A stretch of DNA of 64,000 bases, from assembly GCF_050624435.1 (NCBI RefSeq), contig NC_134542.1, forward strand, positions 107,863,677 to 107,927,676, read 5' to 3'. Shown piece by piece: positions 36,020 to 47,632 of the stretch. The first letter of the stretch is position 1. Every line of letters begins with the position of its first letter. A model generated the notes under the pieces. It was not told the DNA's origin. It saw nothing but the letters and a program-made list of their open reading frames with translations, and ran no database searches. Source of the DNA: Tenrec ecaudatus. Taxonomy: Eukaryota > Chordata > Mammalia > Afrosoricida > Tenrecidae. Both the position numbers and the translations under genes were made by a program.

Positions 36020-36196
36020 TGATTGCTGATGGCACTGTAAGTTGGGTCATGGGCTGCTAAACAAAAAGCTGGCAGTTCAAACCCACCGGCTGCTCCATGG
36101 GAGAAAGATGCAGCTAGCTGCTCCCGTAGGGATTTATCCTCTCAGAAAGCCTTCCTCTGAGTCAGAATCTCTTCGGTGGCATTAGGATTATGGTTT
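36020..36196 (+). mobile_element. AfroSINE, sense
   Basis: 'tgatggcactgtaagttggg', 'ctggcagttcaaacccaccg', 'gctgctccatgggagaaaga' and 'tctgagtcagaatctcttcg'. The head is slightly diverged and the tail is short. Confidence 0.8.
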
Positions 36197-36864
36197 TGCA
36201 GAGGTTCAATGGCTCTTTAAATATGAAACTCAATCTGGAGGAAGACATGCCTATGCTGCATAAAATTGTCCATCTCAATTAATGAAAAGAAATGAGTTGC
36301 TGATGACAGTTCTGCAAGAGGAGTGCATTTGAAACTTAAGGGATGGATCAGGATCTTCCTTAATGCTACCCCTGCAAGTTCTCATCAATAGCAATTCAAG
36401 CAATCCATTCTACATGACAATCATGGTTTCCTATCAGAATACATATTTGGGTTACTCAGCCAGGTAAACAACCCAGTTAGGAAAACTTGGGGCAAATAGA
36501 AAGGGGAACTTGAAATAAGTTGAAGAAGTCAACTATGGTATGTAATACAAACTTTCAGTTAGCTCTGGAAGTAGTTGCTATAGCAGTTGTGTTTATGGAA
36601 TTAAATTATTTATATATTCCTTATTCTCTACAACCTTTATGAGAAGCGCTGGCAGCACTTAATGCTTTATATTTCAGGTGAAGTTTTTATGAGAAAATTG
36701 CCATCAATTTGCAATGATATAGTACTTGGTAGGATTTCATGCATTCCCCATGTTAGTGAAACACATTTCACTTGAATTAAGGATAAGAGTAGAGGCTAAC
36801 AGCCAGGGAAAGAATGGATAGTTAATAGCAAAAAGATATAAAATATGCTGAATTCAACATTTGT
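36197..36864. other. Unassigned AT-rich DNA
   Basis: Nothing recognised. Confidence 0.4.
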
Positions 36865-37310
36865 TGTTTCCCCCTCCAGATCTACTTTTCACTTATATAC
36901 CTTGCTATTTGCATGCTAATGAGATGCTAAAACTGAGCATGGTAATCCCTACAGAATATACAGGTGGAGTCTCACGTCTTCTAGCTTCTCCTTGGATTCA
37001 GCCAATGAGAATCCCAACGGGTAAAGAGTAAGAGAATGGAAGAGTATTTATCCCACCAGCAAATCTCTCCTTCACTATGAAGGATCTTAAGGTAACCAGT
37101 CAGCGATCTTCTCAGCTCAGCAGACCCCTCTAAGTCTCTGACCTTCCATGTTTAGGACACCATTCCTTTCCACATGCCTTAGATCCTATCTCCAGAATCT
37201 ACTGGGGATGTACTATTCCGTATCATTTCCATGTGGTTTTCCGACACTCACACTTAATAAATATGCCCTGTCTGAATAAGCTGTCTTCATATTTTTGGTA
37301 TTGTCTTCTT
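36865..37310 (+). repeat. Possible solo LTR (unclassified)
   Basis: The features are suggestive only: an octamer-like 'atttgcatgctaatgag' (36,908), 'ccaatgagaatcccaac' (CCAAT-type, 37,001), and near the 3' end a poly(A)-signal-like 'acttaataaatatgccctg' (37,253). I cannot fix TG/CA ends or a target duplication, and there is no retroviral coding sequence. Confidence 0.25.
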
Positions 37311-37479
37311 TTTTAATGTCCAGCAAGGCTAATCATTTATATTTTTTGAAATTTTAAATAGTCAATTACACATATTTTTTATTTATTGTTTTTCAAGATC
37401 ACACTCAATAGTCATCAATTAATTACAAAATTTTTTAGCACCTATAATTGTTAGAATTTGCATTAGACACCAGCTTATT

Positions 37480-37948
37480 TCTTGCTGTTGTTGTTGCTGT
37501 TGTTGTTAGGGACCATGGAGTCAGTTTGGAATCAGAGTGATCCCAGGTATAATAGAATAAAACACTACACAGTTCTATGCCATTTTCAAAATTGTTTCAC
37601 TTGAACCCCTTGTTTCAACCTTTGTGCCAATCCATCTTGCTGAAGAGATTACTCTTCGTCACCCCCTCTTTACTTTCACAGCTTGGATGTCTGTTAATGG
37701 GGACTGGTTATTCCTGATAACATGGTCCGAACATGTGAGATGCTATTGGCCAGCTTTACTTCTCAGGAGCATTCTGGCTGCACTTTTTCTCAAAACAATT
37801 TGTTTTTCTTCTAATGTCCACAGTACTTTGAATATTCTTTGTAAACACCATAATTCAAACACATTAATTCTGGGGCTGTCTTCCTTATTCATTGTCCAAC
37901 TTCCACAAGTATGTGAGGGCCTTGAATATACCAGTGGATGGACACAAA
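37480..37948 (-). mobile_element. RTE LINE 3' end, inverted
   Basis: It begins with GTT/GCT triplets ('tgctgttgttgttgctgttg'), the complement of the RTE 3' CAA run. It continues 'caatccatcttgctgaagag', 'ctgataacatggtccgaaca' with 'tgtgag', 'aggagcattctggctgcact' and 'ccttattcattgtccaactt'. It is collinear with 15.1-15.5 kb. Confidence 0.75.
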
Positions 37949-37950
37949 AC

Positions 37951-38158
37951 AATAATCAAACAACTCGTTGCCATAGAGTCAATGCTGACTCATAAAGACC
38001 CTGTAAGATAGTGTAGAACTTCCCTGGGAGTTCCAAAGACTGAAATTGTTCCTGGGAGAGAAAGTCCCTGCCTTACTTCTGAGGAGTGCTTGGAGGTTTT
38101 GAGATTATGACCTTGTGGATTTCAGCTCCACTCATAACCATCAGGGCCTCCTCAGTGG
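37951..38158 (-). mobile_element. AfroSINE, inverted
   Basis: 'ctcgttgccatagagtcaat' with 'gctgactca', then 'ggttttgagattatgacctt', ending 'aaccatcagggcctcct', the complement of the SINE head. Confidence 0.8.
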
Positions 38159-38268
38159 ACTATAGATGGTGCAAGCACAAACTTCCATGACCCTCAGTCC
38201 AGAAGAACTCTCTGGTACCCAGCAACACTGCCAACTGCCCAATTGCTCTGATTATGATCATATTAGAC

Positions 38269-38282
38269 AGTTCTGGATTGAG
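38269..38282. repeat. L1 target-site duplication, 5' copy
   Basis: AGTTCTGGATTGAG. The identical 14-mer is at 47619-47632, directly after the L1 A-rich tail. Confidence 0.9.
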
Positions 38283-39256
38283 GACTTCTGGGAAGATGCC
38301 GATGGAGTAACACATACCAGAGGGACTCTGCAGAATTCAGCACAGGAGAGTTGCTTACAGGGAAATTCAACACTGCTGGATTGCAGGAGGAGCATCATAC
38401 AGATAAGTAGGCACAGACCCACAAGGTTGTGAGGGGTTGGGATTTTTGGTTTACCACAGTGGAGACTGGTTAGGGCTTGACCTTAGCCCCGCCACTGTCT
38501 CTCCCTGAGCTGGGACCATTTGGAGCCCACACAGGGCCTTAATTTCAACACAGCCACAGTTCACCTGCCTCGGGGCAGGGACTAAACCATTGCAGCTCCA
38601 TGGGCATGGATCGGGGCTCAGATAAATTATTCCTTTTGTTTCCCGGTCTTCTCTCAATCCCCCACAGCGGGCTGTGCAGAGCCTTTTTCTCAATAGTCAT
38701 AGTTTGCCAATGCCTGGTAGGGATTGGGGCTTAGCTACATTGTTACTTTTGTTTCCCTTTCTTCTCTATATCTCCTCACAGTCTCAGCGGGCTAACTTTT
38801 TTTCCCCTCCTATTTGTCTCTTTCCTGTTCTCTCACACTCCACTGCTGACCTCCAGACCACACCACTTAGACTAGGGCATTTATGCCTGTGCCACACATA
38901 GCTAGATGAGCTCCAGACTGTGCAGCTAGCCCGAGACTGGGGAAAGCTCTGCCGATCCTCTACCAGGGGATACTCCGCCCAACATCTTACCAGGGAATTC
39001 CTGCTTGTGTGCTTGGGGGCCCAAGGCAGCTCGGCCAACACTCGTTAAAGTTCCAAGCAGCTACAGGAACCTCTGTCTAATATCTGCAACACCAAAGCAG
39101 GCAAACCACCATCCTTCTGGGGCACTCCCCCGAGAGGAAAGCCACTGGAGGATAAAGTGGTATGTTAATTCCATAGTGAAATTAGCTGTAGGCAGTTTGA
39201 AGAAGTATTCCTACAAGTCTCCCATAGAGAGCAAGTACCCTTCAACTCCCTGGAAA
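38283..39256 (+). promoter_or_regulatory. L1 5' UTR (presumed internal promoter)
   Basis: 974 bp between the target duplication and the ORF1 ATG. It starts 'gacttctgggaagatgccga', comparable in position to the 'caagatggc' start of primate L1. In L1s generally this region is the internal RNA polymerase II promoter. Activity here is not shown. Confidence 0.5.
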
Positions 39257-40279
39257 ATGGCACCTGGCTCCTCTAAAACAATGCAACACAAGCAACCATA
39301 AGCCCCACAGACCTCAATGAAAAAAAAAGACAAAACAGGAGAAACAAAAAGCAATGGCAGATGTCCTGAATATAAAGATATACAAAAAGAAGCAGACACT
39401 GAGCTGCCAAAGAAAGAAATTTTCAGAAAGCTGCTTGGAGTCATACCAGATATGAAGGAAACAATACAGAAGAAGGATAAAATGATAGAGGAGATAAATG
39501 CCATATACCAAAGTGAAATACAAGAGCTTAGGGATGAGATAACAAAAACCAGTAGCAGACACATGGACCTCAAGAATCAACTGAAGGAAGCAGAGAACTG
39601 CACCAGTGACTTGTAGGAAGCCAAGAAGACTAACAAACGCAAACAAAAATATAATAAGATAATCAGAGAAGCTGAAGAAAAACTAAGAGCTATGTCTGAT
39701 GCTATGAAGCAGAACATTAGAATTATTGGCTTACCGGAGGAAGACACAACAAAGAAGTCATCTGCAACAATAGTGAGAGACTTCATGGAGGAAAACTTCT
39801 CCAGCTTAATGAATAAAAAACATTCAGAAAGCTGAGAGAACACCAGTTAGACTGAATCCCAAGAAATCACCAAGGCACATGATGGTTAAACTATCCAACT
39901 TTGAGGAAAAGGAGAAAATTGTGAGAGCAGCTAGGGAAAAACAAGCAATTACATATAAAGGCTTCCAAATAAGAATATGCTCAGACCTATCAGCAGAAAC
40001 TAGGAAGAAGAGGAGAGAGTGGAGTAACATATTCCAAAAATTGAAGGAAAACAACGCAAACCCAAGAATACTACTCTACTCAGGCAAATTATCGATCACG
40101 ATAGATGGAGAAGAGTCCTCCCAGACAAGGAAATACTCAAAGAATACGTTAGAAGAAACCTAGCCTTACAAAAGATCCTTGCCAGCACAGTATGGGCAGA
40201 AGAACAACAATCAGCAGGCATAAATCAGAGAGAGGCACATAGAACAATCACCCGCAGAGGGCAACAAAGACCCCAATAG
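39257..40279 (+). pseudogene. L1 ORF1p pseudogene
   Basis: The RNA-binding chaperone ORF of L1, about 340 codons. The start is 'ATGGCACCTGGC'. A stop follows at codon 15, then a lysine/glutamate-rich coiled-coil-forming segment resumes at 39317 ('KEIFRKLLGVIPDMKETIQK' and onward). The middle has 'QNIRIIGLPEED' of the RRM-like domain (about 39,711). The C-terminal domain ('EKIVRAAREKQAITYKG', 'SAETRKKRREWSNIF') lies in another frame at 39879-40163. At least two frame changes and several stops are present. The final stop is at 40277-40279. Confidence 0.85.
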
Positions 40280-40314
40280 CATTGGCTCAAGGATGGAAAG
40301 AAGTCAAGAATGAG

Positions 40315-40333
40315 AAACACACACACACACACA
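40315..40333. repeat. (CA)n in L1 inter-ORF spacer
   Basis: About nine CA units between ORF1 and ORF2. Confidence 0.85.
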
Positions 40334-40407
40334 TGCACAACACATTAATAATAAAGGAAGGTAGGAAAACACCCAACACAAAAAAAGTATAAGATGACAT
40401 CACAGAG

Positions 40408-43400
40408 ATGGGCATAATAATAACCCTGAATATCAATGGCCTGTACTCAGGCATTAAAAGACTGAGGCTAGCAGACTGGCTTAAAAAAACATCAATCTGC
40501 TGCCCACAGGAGACACATTTCAACGCTATAGACAAAAATAGGCTGATAATCAAAGGCTGGAGAAAAGTATACCAAACAAACAGCAATCCAAAAAAAAAAT
40601 AGGGATTACAATCCTAATCTCTGATAAAATTGACCTCAAAGTGTAAACCATAATAGGGGATAAAGACGGACACTAAATAATGCTCAAGGGAATGGTAGAT
40701 AAAGAACCACTACGCATTTTAAACATATGTTACCTGAATGAGAGACCCAAGAAATACATCAACCAAGCACAACAAAAGATGAAAAAAGAAATCACAGCCT
40801 CAACAATTATAGTGGGTGACTACAATACACCACTCTCTTAGAAAGATAGATCACAGGGAAAGAAACTCAACAAGGAGGCTGGACATCTAAACACTACAAT
40901 TAGACAATTTGACCTGATGGATATTTATAGCTTTTCATCCAAATAAAATAAAAATTCACATTCTTTTCATGCCCACATAGCACTTCTTCTAAGATAAACC
41001 ACATGCTGGAGCATAAGGCGAATCTACATAAATTTAAACACGCTGATATCATACAGACCTCTCTCTCTGACCACTGTGCTATTAGGCTGGGAAATTAATA
41101 AAAGGAAGGCAAAGAAAACAAGAGCAAACTATTAGAGAATGAATAACTCTCTACTGCAAAAGGAGTGTGTACTGTTACAGATCAGAGATAAAATTAGGAA
41201 CGTTCTAGAAAGCAACAAGAATGAGAACACGATGTACCAAAACTTATGGGACACAGCAAAGGCAGTTGTCAGAGGAAGTTTTATAGCAATACATGCACAC
41301 CTGAGGAAGGAAGGGAGACTCATACTTGATATGCTGGAGCAACGTTTACTACAACTAGAGCAGTCAGCAGGACAATCCTACTACTAATAAAAGAAAAGAA
41401 ATAATAAAAATCAGGACTGGGATTCAGGAGAGGGAAAATCAGAAAACTATGGAAAAAGTCAATACTGCTAAAAGTTGGTTATTTGAAATGATAATTGAAA
41501 GACCACTGGCAAACCTAACCAAAGAAAGGAGGGAACAAATTTCAATAGCAGGAATAAGGGATGAAAGAGGGGACATTACAACACACGCTACTGAAATAAA
41601 AAGGATAATTACACAATACTACGAAGGATTGTACTCCAATGAATTGAACAATTTGGAAGACATGGACAAATTCTTGGAAAATCAATCCCTCCTCAGCCTG
41701 TCCCCAAAGTATGTCAAGAATCTCAAAAGATCCATAACAATAGAAGAAATAGACTAGGTTATCAAGGGATTACCAACAAAAAATCCCCTGGACCAGATGG
41801 CTTCACAGGAGAACTCTACCAAGTATTTAGGGAAGAACTAACACCAATTCTACATAAACTCTTCCAGAACATAGAAAAGGTTGGCAAACTCCCAAACTCC
41901 TTCTATGAAGTTAGCATAACTGATACCAAAACTGGGCAAGGATCCGACAAGAACCGAGAAATACCGACCAATATCCCTAATGAACGTTGATGCAAACATC
42001 CTTAACAAAATATTGACCAAGAGAATACAATAGCATATAAAACAAATAATTCACCATGACCAAGCGGAATTCATACCAGGGGCTGAGGGATGGTTCCACA
42101 TATGAAAGACCATTAATATCATTCACCATATTGACATGAAAAAATATAAGAACCACATGATAATACTAATGGATGCAGAAAACGCATTTGACAACATCCA
42201 GCATCAATCCTGTTTAAGGCACATGAGAAGATAGGAATAGAAAAAATATTCAAGACAATAAAAGCTATATGTGAAAAATCAACAGCCAACGTGGTATTCA
42301 ATGGATAAAAGACTAACACAATCCCACTGAAAAAGGGTACCAGAAAGATTGCCCCTTGTCCCCATTCTTATTTCATATCATGCTGGAGGTTTCAACGAAT
42401 AGCATAAGTCAAAGAAAAGACAACAAAGGTATTCGTCTGGGGAAGGAAGAGGTGAAACTATTGTTATTTGCAGATGATATGATTTTATATATGGAAAATC
42501 CCAAAAGCTCCACAAAGGGAATACTGGAAGCAATAGAGGAGTTTGGTAGAGTGGCAGGATACAAGATCAGCAAACAGAAGTCCATCAGACTGCTATACAC
42601 ATTGATAAGACCACAGAAGAGATGAAAAAGGTGATACCCTTCACAATAGACAAGCACAAATTGAAATATCTAGGCATATACCTGAATAAAAAAACAAAAG
42701 CTCTATATGAGGAACATTATTACAGAATCCAAGAGTGACCTCAAAAAATGGAAGAATATCCCATTCTCATGGATTGGAAGACTCAATATAGTAAAGATGA
42801 CAGTTCTTTGCAAGGCACTATATAAGTTTAATGCAATCCCAATACAATTGCCCTCATATTTTTCAAAGAAATGGAAAAACCGATTACCAACTTCATATGG
42901 ACCAGGAAGAAGCCCAGAATTAGCAGAGAAGTCTTCAAGAAGAAGGACCAGTAGGAGAGCTTGCTTTATCTTAAATTTGCACATATTATACAGCCACAGT
43001 GGTCAAAACTGTATGGTACTAGTATAATGACAGATAATCAGACCAATGGAAATGAACTGAAAACCCAGAAATAAAATCATCAGAATACAGACATGTGATC
43101 TTTAATAAGGAACCCCCAAAATATCCAATGGGAAACAGATGCCCTCTTTAACAAGTGGTGCTGGCAAAAATGTTTATCTACCCGCAGAAGAATGAAGCAA
43201 GACCCTTATCTCACTCCATGCAGAAAAATAAACTCAAGGTGGATCACAGACCTCGAGGTAAAACCCCAAACTATTAGGGCCATCAATGAGGGAATTGGGA
43301 CCAACCTGAGAATTTTGGCACAGGGAATACATAGGCTATCAGAAACAGGGAAGGACACAAACACAGAGTAGTCACAAATTGACAAGTGGTATATACTGAA

Positions 43401-44137
43401 GATACAACATCCATGTACATTCAAAGATTTCACCAAGAGACTAATAAGAGAGACCACAGACTGGGAAAACATCTTTAGCAATGACACATCAGACAAAGGC
43501 CTTATTACAAAAATCTACAATACTCTGCTAGCTTCCAAAAAGAAAATAAACTAATTGACCACTGAGGAGGTGGGAAAAGGGCCTGAACAGAAGTTTCACA
43601 TGGGCAGAAATCTGATTGGCCAACAAACATAGGAGAAAATGTTCCCAATCTTTACCCATAAGAGAAATGCAAATTAAAACAACAATGAGGTAGCACCTAA
43701 AACCCTCAAAGATATTCCAATTCAAAAATCCAGAAAGCAACAAGTGTGGGAGGGGCTGTGGGGAGACAGGAACTCTCATTCACTGCTGGTGGACTTGTAA
43801 GTATGTATGACCACTATGGAAATCAATTTGGCAATATCTAAAACAAATGGAAATTGAGCTACCATACGTCCCAGCAACCCCCCTATTGGGCATATACCCA
43901 GAAAAGACAAGAAACAAACCATGGCCAGACATCTGTGCACCAATGTTTATCACAGCGCAGTTCACAATTGCAAGGAGTTGGAAACAACCCAAATTTCCAT
44001 CAGCAGATGATTGGATTAAAAAACTGTGGTATAAACATACAATGGAGTACTATGCTTCGCTAAAAAGCAGTGATGAACGTATGAAGCACATCACTGCCTG
44101 GGAAGAACTGGAGAAAATTATATACGAAGCCAAGTAA
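40408..44137 (+). pseudogene. L1 ORF2p pseudogene (endonuclease/reverse transcriptase)
   Basis: About 1243 codons in length, close to the usual ~1275, but broken by many stops and frameshifts. The N-terminus 'TLNINGL' and 'CCPQETHF' are the first endonuclease motifs, with the catalytic Asn and Glu kept. The RT catalytic motif 'FADDMILYMENPK' sits at 42467 onward. The thumb/C-terminal region includes 'WKNIPFSWIGRLNIVKM' (42.75 kb). The end reads 'IKKLWYKHTMEYYASLKS' and stops at 44135-44137. A live protein nicks target DNA and primes reverse transcription; this copy cannot. Confidence 0.9.
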
Positions 44138-44201
44138 ACCAAGCACAAAAGGACAAGTATAACATGAATCCGCTGAGGTAAGCTTAAAAAAAAAACAAAA
44201 G

Positions 44202-45143
44202 CAGCCCAGTTTGCCCAGCACCGCTCGCTTGCGTGGCTGGAGTCAAGATGGAGGAGTAAGTGCGAGAACCTTGCCCGTGGCGCATCGTGGACGACTGCAG
44301 CGGAGCCTTTACCATGGGCACCATAGGCGGTGGTATCTTCCAAGCCATCAAAGGTTTTCGGAATTCGCCAGTGGGAGTCAACCACAGACTACACGGGAGT
44401 CTGACCGCGATTAAGACCAGGGTGCCACAGTTGGGAGGCAGCTTTGCACTTTGGGGAGGCCTGTTTTCCATGATTGACTGCAGTATGGCTCAAGTCCGAG
44501 GCAAAGAAGACCCCTGGAACTCCATCACAAGTGGTGCCTTAACAGGAGCCATCCTGGCGGCAAGAAACGGTGGCATTCTCCTGGCTTTAATCGAAGGAGC
44601 TGGCATCTTGTTGACAAGATTTGCCTCCGCCCAGTTTCCCAATGGTCCTCAGTTTGCTGAAGATCCCTCCCAGATGTCGTCACCCCAGTTACCACCCTGA
44701 CCTTTTTGAGACCACCGACAGTACCAGTAAGGACTGCTGCCCTGGAATTAGGCGAAAGAGCGGTAGTTCAAGAAGGATTTGGGAAGACCAAGTCCCAGTC
44801 CGTTTTTAAACCAATGGGGGGACAGCTACGCCCACACTGGCTCTCAGAAGACACTGAGCACCTTTGTTTTTCTTTTTCCTATTTAAAGGAACGTGGGTGG
44901 AAGTATTAAAGGATAAAAAAACATTTATTTATTCACATTCGGATTGCATTTGTGATCAAAATAAATGCCTAGTAGCATACATAGAAACATGTCTAGGTGC
45001 TTAGAAGATGAAGGACCAAAGGACAGATAGCAGTGAAATGTGGCCACCATTTCCTTGGGGACTTCTCTGCCTGGTTTTGTGTGTGCTGTTATTCAAACAA
45101 TAAAAACTCCTGGAACTTGCTCTTTCTTTAAAAAAAAAAAAAA
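44202..45143 (+). pseudogene. TIMM17A: TIMM17A processed pseudogene
   Basis: An intronless copy of the mRNA for the mitochondrial inner-membrane translocase subunit Tim17A, part of the TIM23 complex. It has a short 5' UTR, an ATG at 44248-44250, a coding relic to 44730, a 3' UTR, 'aataaa' at 45099-45104 and a poly(A) run from 45130. Recognisable segments are '[20 protein letters not shown]', '[19 protein letters not shown]' and '[20 protein letters not shown]'. Codon 4 is TAA, a second stop (TGA) occurs at 44698-44700, and 33 nt (11 codons after 'AARNG') are deleted in frame. The coding length of 483 nt equals 516 minus 33. A-rich imperfect repeats ('gcttaaaaaaaaaacaaaag' before, 'gcaaaaaaattcaaaag' after) are the likely target duplication within the L1 3' UTR. 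Non-functional. Confidence 0.95.
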
Positions 45144-46499
45144 GCAAAAAAATTCAAAAGGGGCATACCAAAAAAGCTACTGTATGGCAGGGAGCAGACC
45201 AAATCCAGGGATATATATGGTAGCCAACTAACAAGGAGGTGGGGAAAGGAAAAAAAATTAAAATAAATGGGTAGTGTGGACACAGGGCACTAAACCACCC
45301 AAGGGGAGGGTATTGTTTATATCTCCACAGGGAAAGAGGGACCAGACTTCAATCTGATGCTCCAAGATGTAAATGCAGCATGCCTGTATGGAGTAGGGAA
45401 CCAGGGGAGAGGTCTGAGGGGCTGGGACCAATCCCAGCTACTACGTGGACACCTGCCCTTACCCCCAGAAGAATTTATTTCAAAGGATAGCGCAGAATCT
45501 GCAGCTCTGGGAGAGGGACATATCTAATCAGAGCAAGGGAGCAGATGGAGGGGAAGGAGGAGAGAGTGGAGCACATCCTGCCTCACTAGGTCTTGAGGAC
45601 CATGTTTCTAATTAGAGCAACCAGTACACAGGGAGGACCACATGGCCGGCCCCACTATGGACATGACGTCCCTCACAGACTCATAGCCCTACAGGGGACA
45701 ACACCAGAGACACAGTGAGTGTAAGAATTGTGCCTGTTCTGATCCTGCAACACTGAGGGAAAACACTAAAGGGGTGCAACAGAACAGGAAGGGAACAGAG
45801 CGGCGAGGTCCCCAGGGAATGCTGAAGGTAGATCTTGGGGTCAGGGCATAGTGCCCCAACAGACTGCACTGGAAAACATGCCTAAAGGCCAACAAACAGT
45901 CCTTGACCTAACTACAAGCTTTTCTTTCTTGCTGTGTTTTGTTTTGACTTTTTTGTCATTGGTTTGCTGTATATTGTTGCTTGGTTTTGCTCTGTTTTGT
46001 TTTTGTGCATGTTATAATCTCTGCAGGTCTGTCTAAATAAATGATGGGACCGACAGTTCTGGGGAGACGTGGGAAAGGGGGATATGGGAGGAAAGGTAGT
46101 CGTGTTAACGAATCAAGGGACAAGGGAAAACAAGTGATCCAAATTGGTGGATAGGAGGGTGTAGGAGACCTGGTAGGGTGTGATCAAGGGTAATGTACCC
46201 AAGAGGAATTACTGAAACCCAAGTTAAGACTGAACATGATAGTGGAGCAAGAGAAAAGTCAAAGCAAATAGAGGAAAGAGCTAGGAGGCAATGGGTATTT
46301 ATAGAGGTCTAAAAAAGGGCATGTACATATGCAAGTATATTTATATATGGGCGTGGGGAAATAGATCTCTGTGCATATATTTATAGGTTTAGTATTAAAG
46401 TAGCAGAAAGACATTGGGCCTCCACTCAAGTACTCCCTCAATGCAAGAATACTTTCTTCTATTAAATTGGCATTCTGTGATGCTTACCTTCCCAACACA

Positions 46500-46990
46500 A
46501 CCCCTGAAGACAAAACAGGTGAATAAGCAAATGTGGTGAAGAAATCTGATGGTGCCCGGCTATCAATAGATGTTGCATCTGGGGACTTAAAGGCTTGAAG
46601 GTAAACAAGTGGCTCTCTAGCTAGCTTTGAAGCAACAAAGCCCACATGGAAGAAGCACACCAACCTGTGTGATCATGAGGTGCCGAAGGGATCAGGTATC
46701 AAGGCATCATCAGAACAAAAAAGCATATCATTGTGCAGTCACTTCCTTGATATAATCACTGAAGAAAAATGGGGGCATAAGCAAATGTGGCGAAGAAAGC
46801 TGATGGTGCCCCGTATCAAAAGATATAGCGTCTGGGGTCTTAAAGGCTTGAAGGTAAACAAGCGGCTATCTAGCTAGCTTAGAAGCAACAAAGCCCACAT
46901 GGCAGGAGCACACCAGCTTGTGCCATCATAAGATGTTGAAGGGATCAACTATCAGGCATCATCAGAACAAAAAATCATATTGTACTTAAT
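46500..46990 (+). repeat. ~254-bp tandem duplication in the L1 3' UTR
   Basis: Two copies, about 46500-46740 and 46754-46990. They share 'taagcaaatgtgg(t/c)gaagaaa', 'cttaaaggcttgaaggtaaa', 'tctagctagctt', 'agaagcaacaaagcccacat' and 'ggcatcatcagaacaaaa'. The inverted L1 at 1.2-2.5 kb has the same doubled block. The L1 tails at 12.4-13.8 and 48.8-49.7 kb have it once. Confidence 0.85.
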
Positions 46991-47618
46991 GAGGTGGGGA
47001 GTGCAGAGTAGAGACCCAAAGCCCACTTGTTAGGCCACTGGACATCCCCTTACAGAGTCCCCGGAAGACACGAGCCAGTCAGGGTATGATGTAGCAACGA
47101 TGAAACCTACAAGTTTCCTCTAGTTCCTAAATGCTTCCTCCCTCCCCCTCCCCCACTCTCATGATCCAAATTCTACCTTACAAATCTGGCTAGACCAGAG
47201 GATGTACACTGGTACAGATAGGAAGTGGAAACACAGGGAATCCAGGGTGGATGATCCTTTCAGAACTAGTGGTGTGAGTTGCGATACTGGAATGGTGGGT
47301 TGGAAAGGGGGAAACAATTACAAGGAGCTACATGTGATCTCCTCTTTGGGGGATAGACAACAGAAAAGTGGATGAAGGGTGACGTCGGACAGGGCAAGAT
47401 ATGACAAAATAATAATTTATAAGTTATAAAGGGTTCATGAAGGAGGAGGGAGCTGGAAGGAAGGGGGAAAATGAGCTGATGCCAGGGACTAGGTGGAGAG
47501 CAAATGTTTTGAGAATGATGAGGGTAATGAATGTGCCCATGTGCTTTACACAATTAATGCCTGTATGGATTGTGATAAGAGTTGTATGAACCCCTAATAA
47601 AATGATTCAAAAAAAGAA

Positions 47619-47632
47619 AGTTCTGGATTGAG
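47619..47632. repeat. L1 target-site duplication, 3' copy
   Basis: AGTTCTGGATTGAG, identical to 38269-38282. Confidence 0.9.

Larger units (their letters stand above)
38283..47618 (+). mobile_element. Full-length L1 LINE with nested TIMM17A retrocopy
   Basis: A complete L1: 5' UTR (38283-39256), ORF1 relic (39257-40279), intergenic spacer with a CA run, ORF2 relic (40408-44137), a long 3' UTR, and poly(A) signal 'aataaa' at 47596-47601 with an A-rich tail. Exact 14-bp target duplications bound it. It spans 9.3 kb, or about 8.4 kb without the ~0.94 kb retropseudogene insertion at 44.2-45.1 kb. That is long for an L1 because the 3' UTR is ~2.5 kb. Stops and frameshifts in both ORFs make it immobile. 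It is the source model for the L1 tails at 1.2, 3.1, 12.4 and 27.0 kb. Confidence 0.9.
44138..47618 (+). other. L1 3' UTR, unusually long, with nested retrocopy
   Basis: The region after ORF2, interrupted at ~44.2-45.16 kb by the TIMM17A retrocopy. It includes polypurine-rich tracts (45,240-45,310; 45,530-45,575; 46,055-46,110), a T-rich segment (45,915-46,015), a ~254-bp tandem duplication and the terminal tail. The net length is ~2.5 kb. All open frames here are noncoding. Confidence 0.8.

Noticed and set aside
44260..44700. Functional TIMM17A gene from the 146-codon open frame
   Set aside because: The true start is followed by a stop at codon 4, a second stop precedes the normal C-terminus, 11 codons are missing, and poly(A) with no introns marks a retrocopy.
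44181..45160. Perfect target duplication for the TIMM17A retrocopy
   Set aside because: The A-rich flanks are similar but not identical and could align by composition, so they are reported only as likely.
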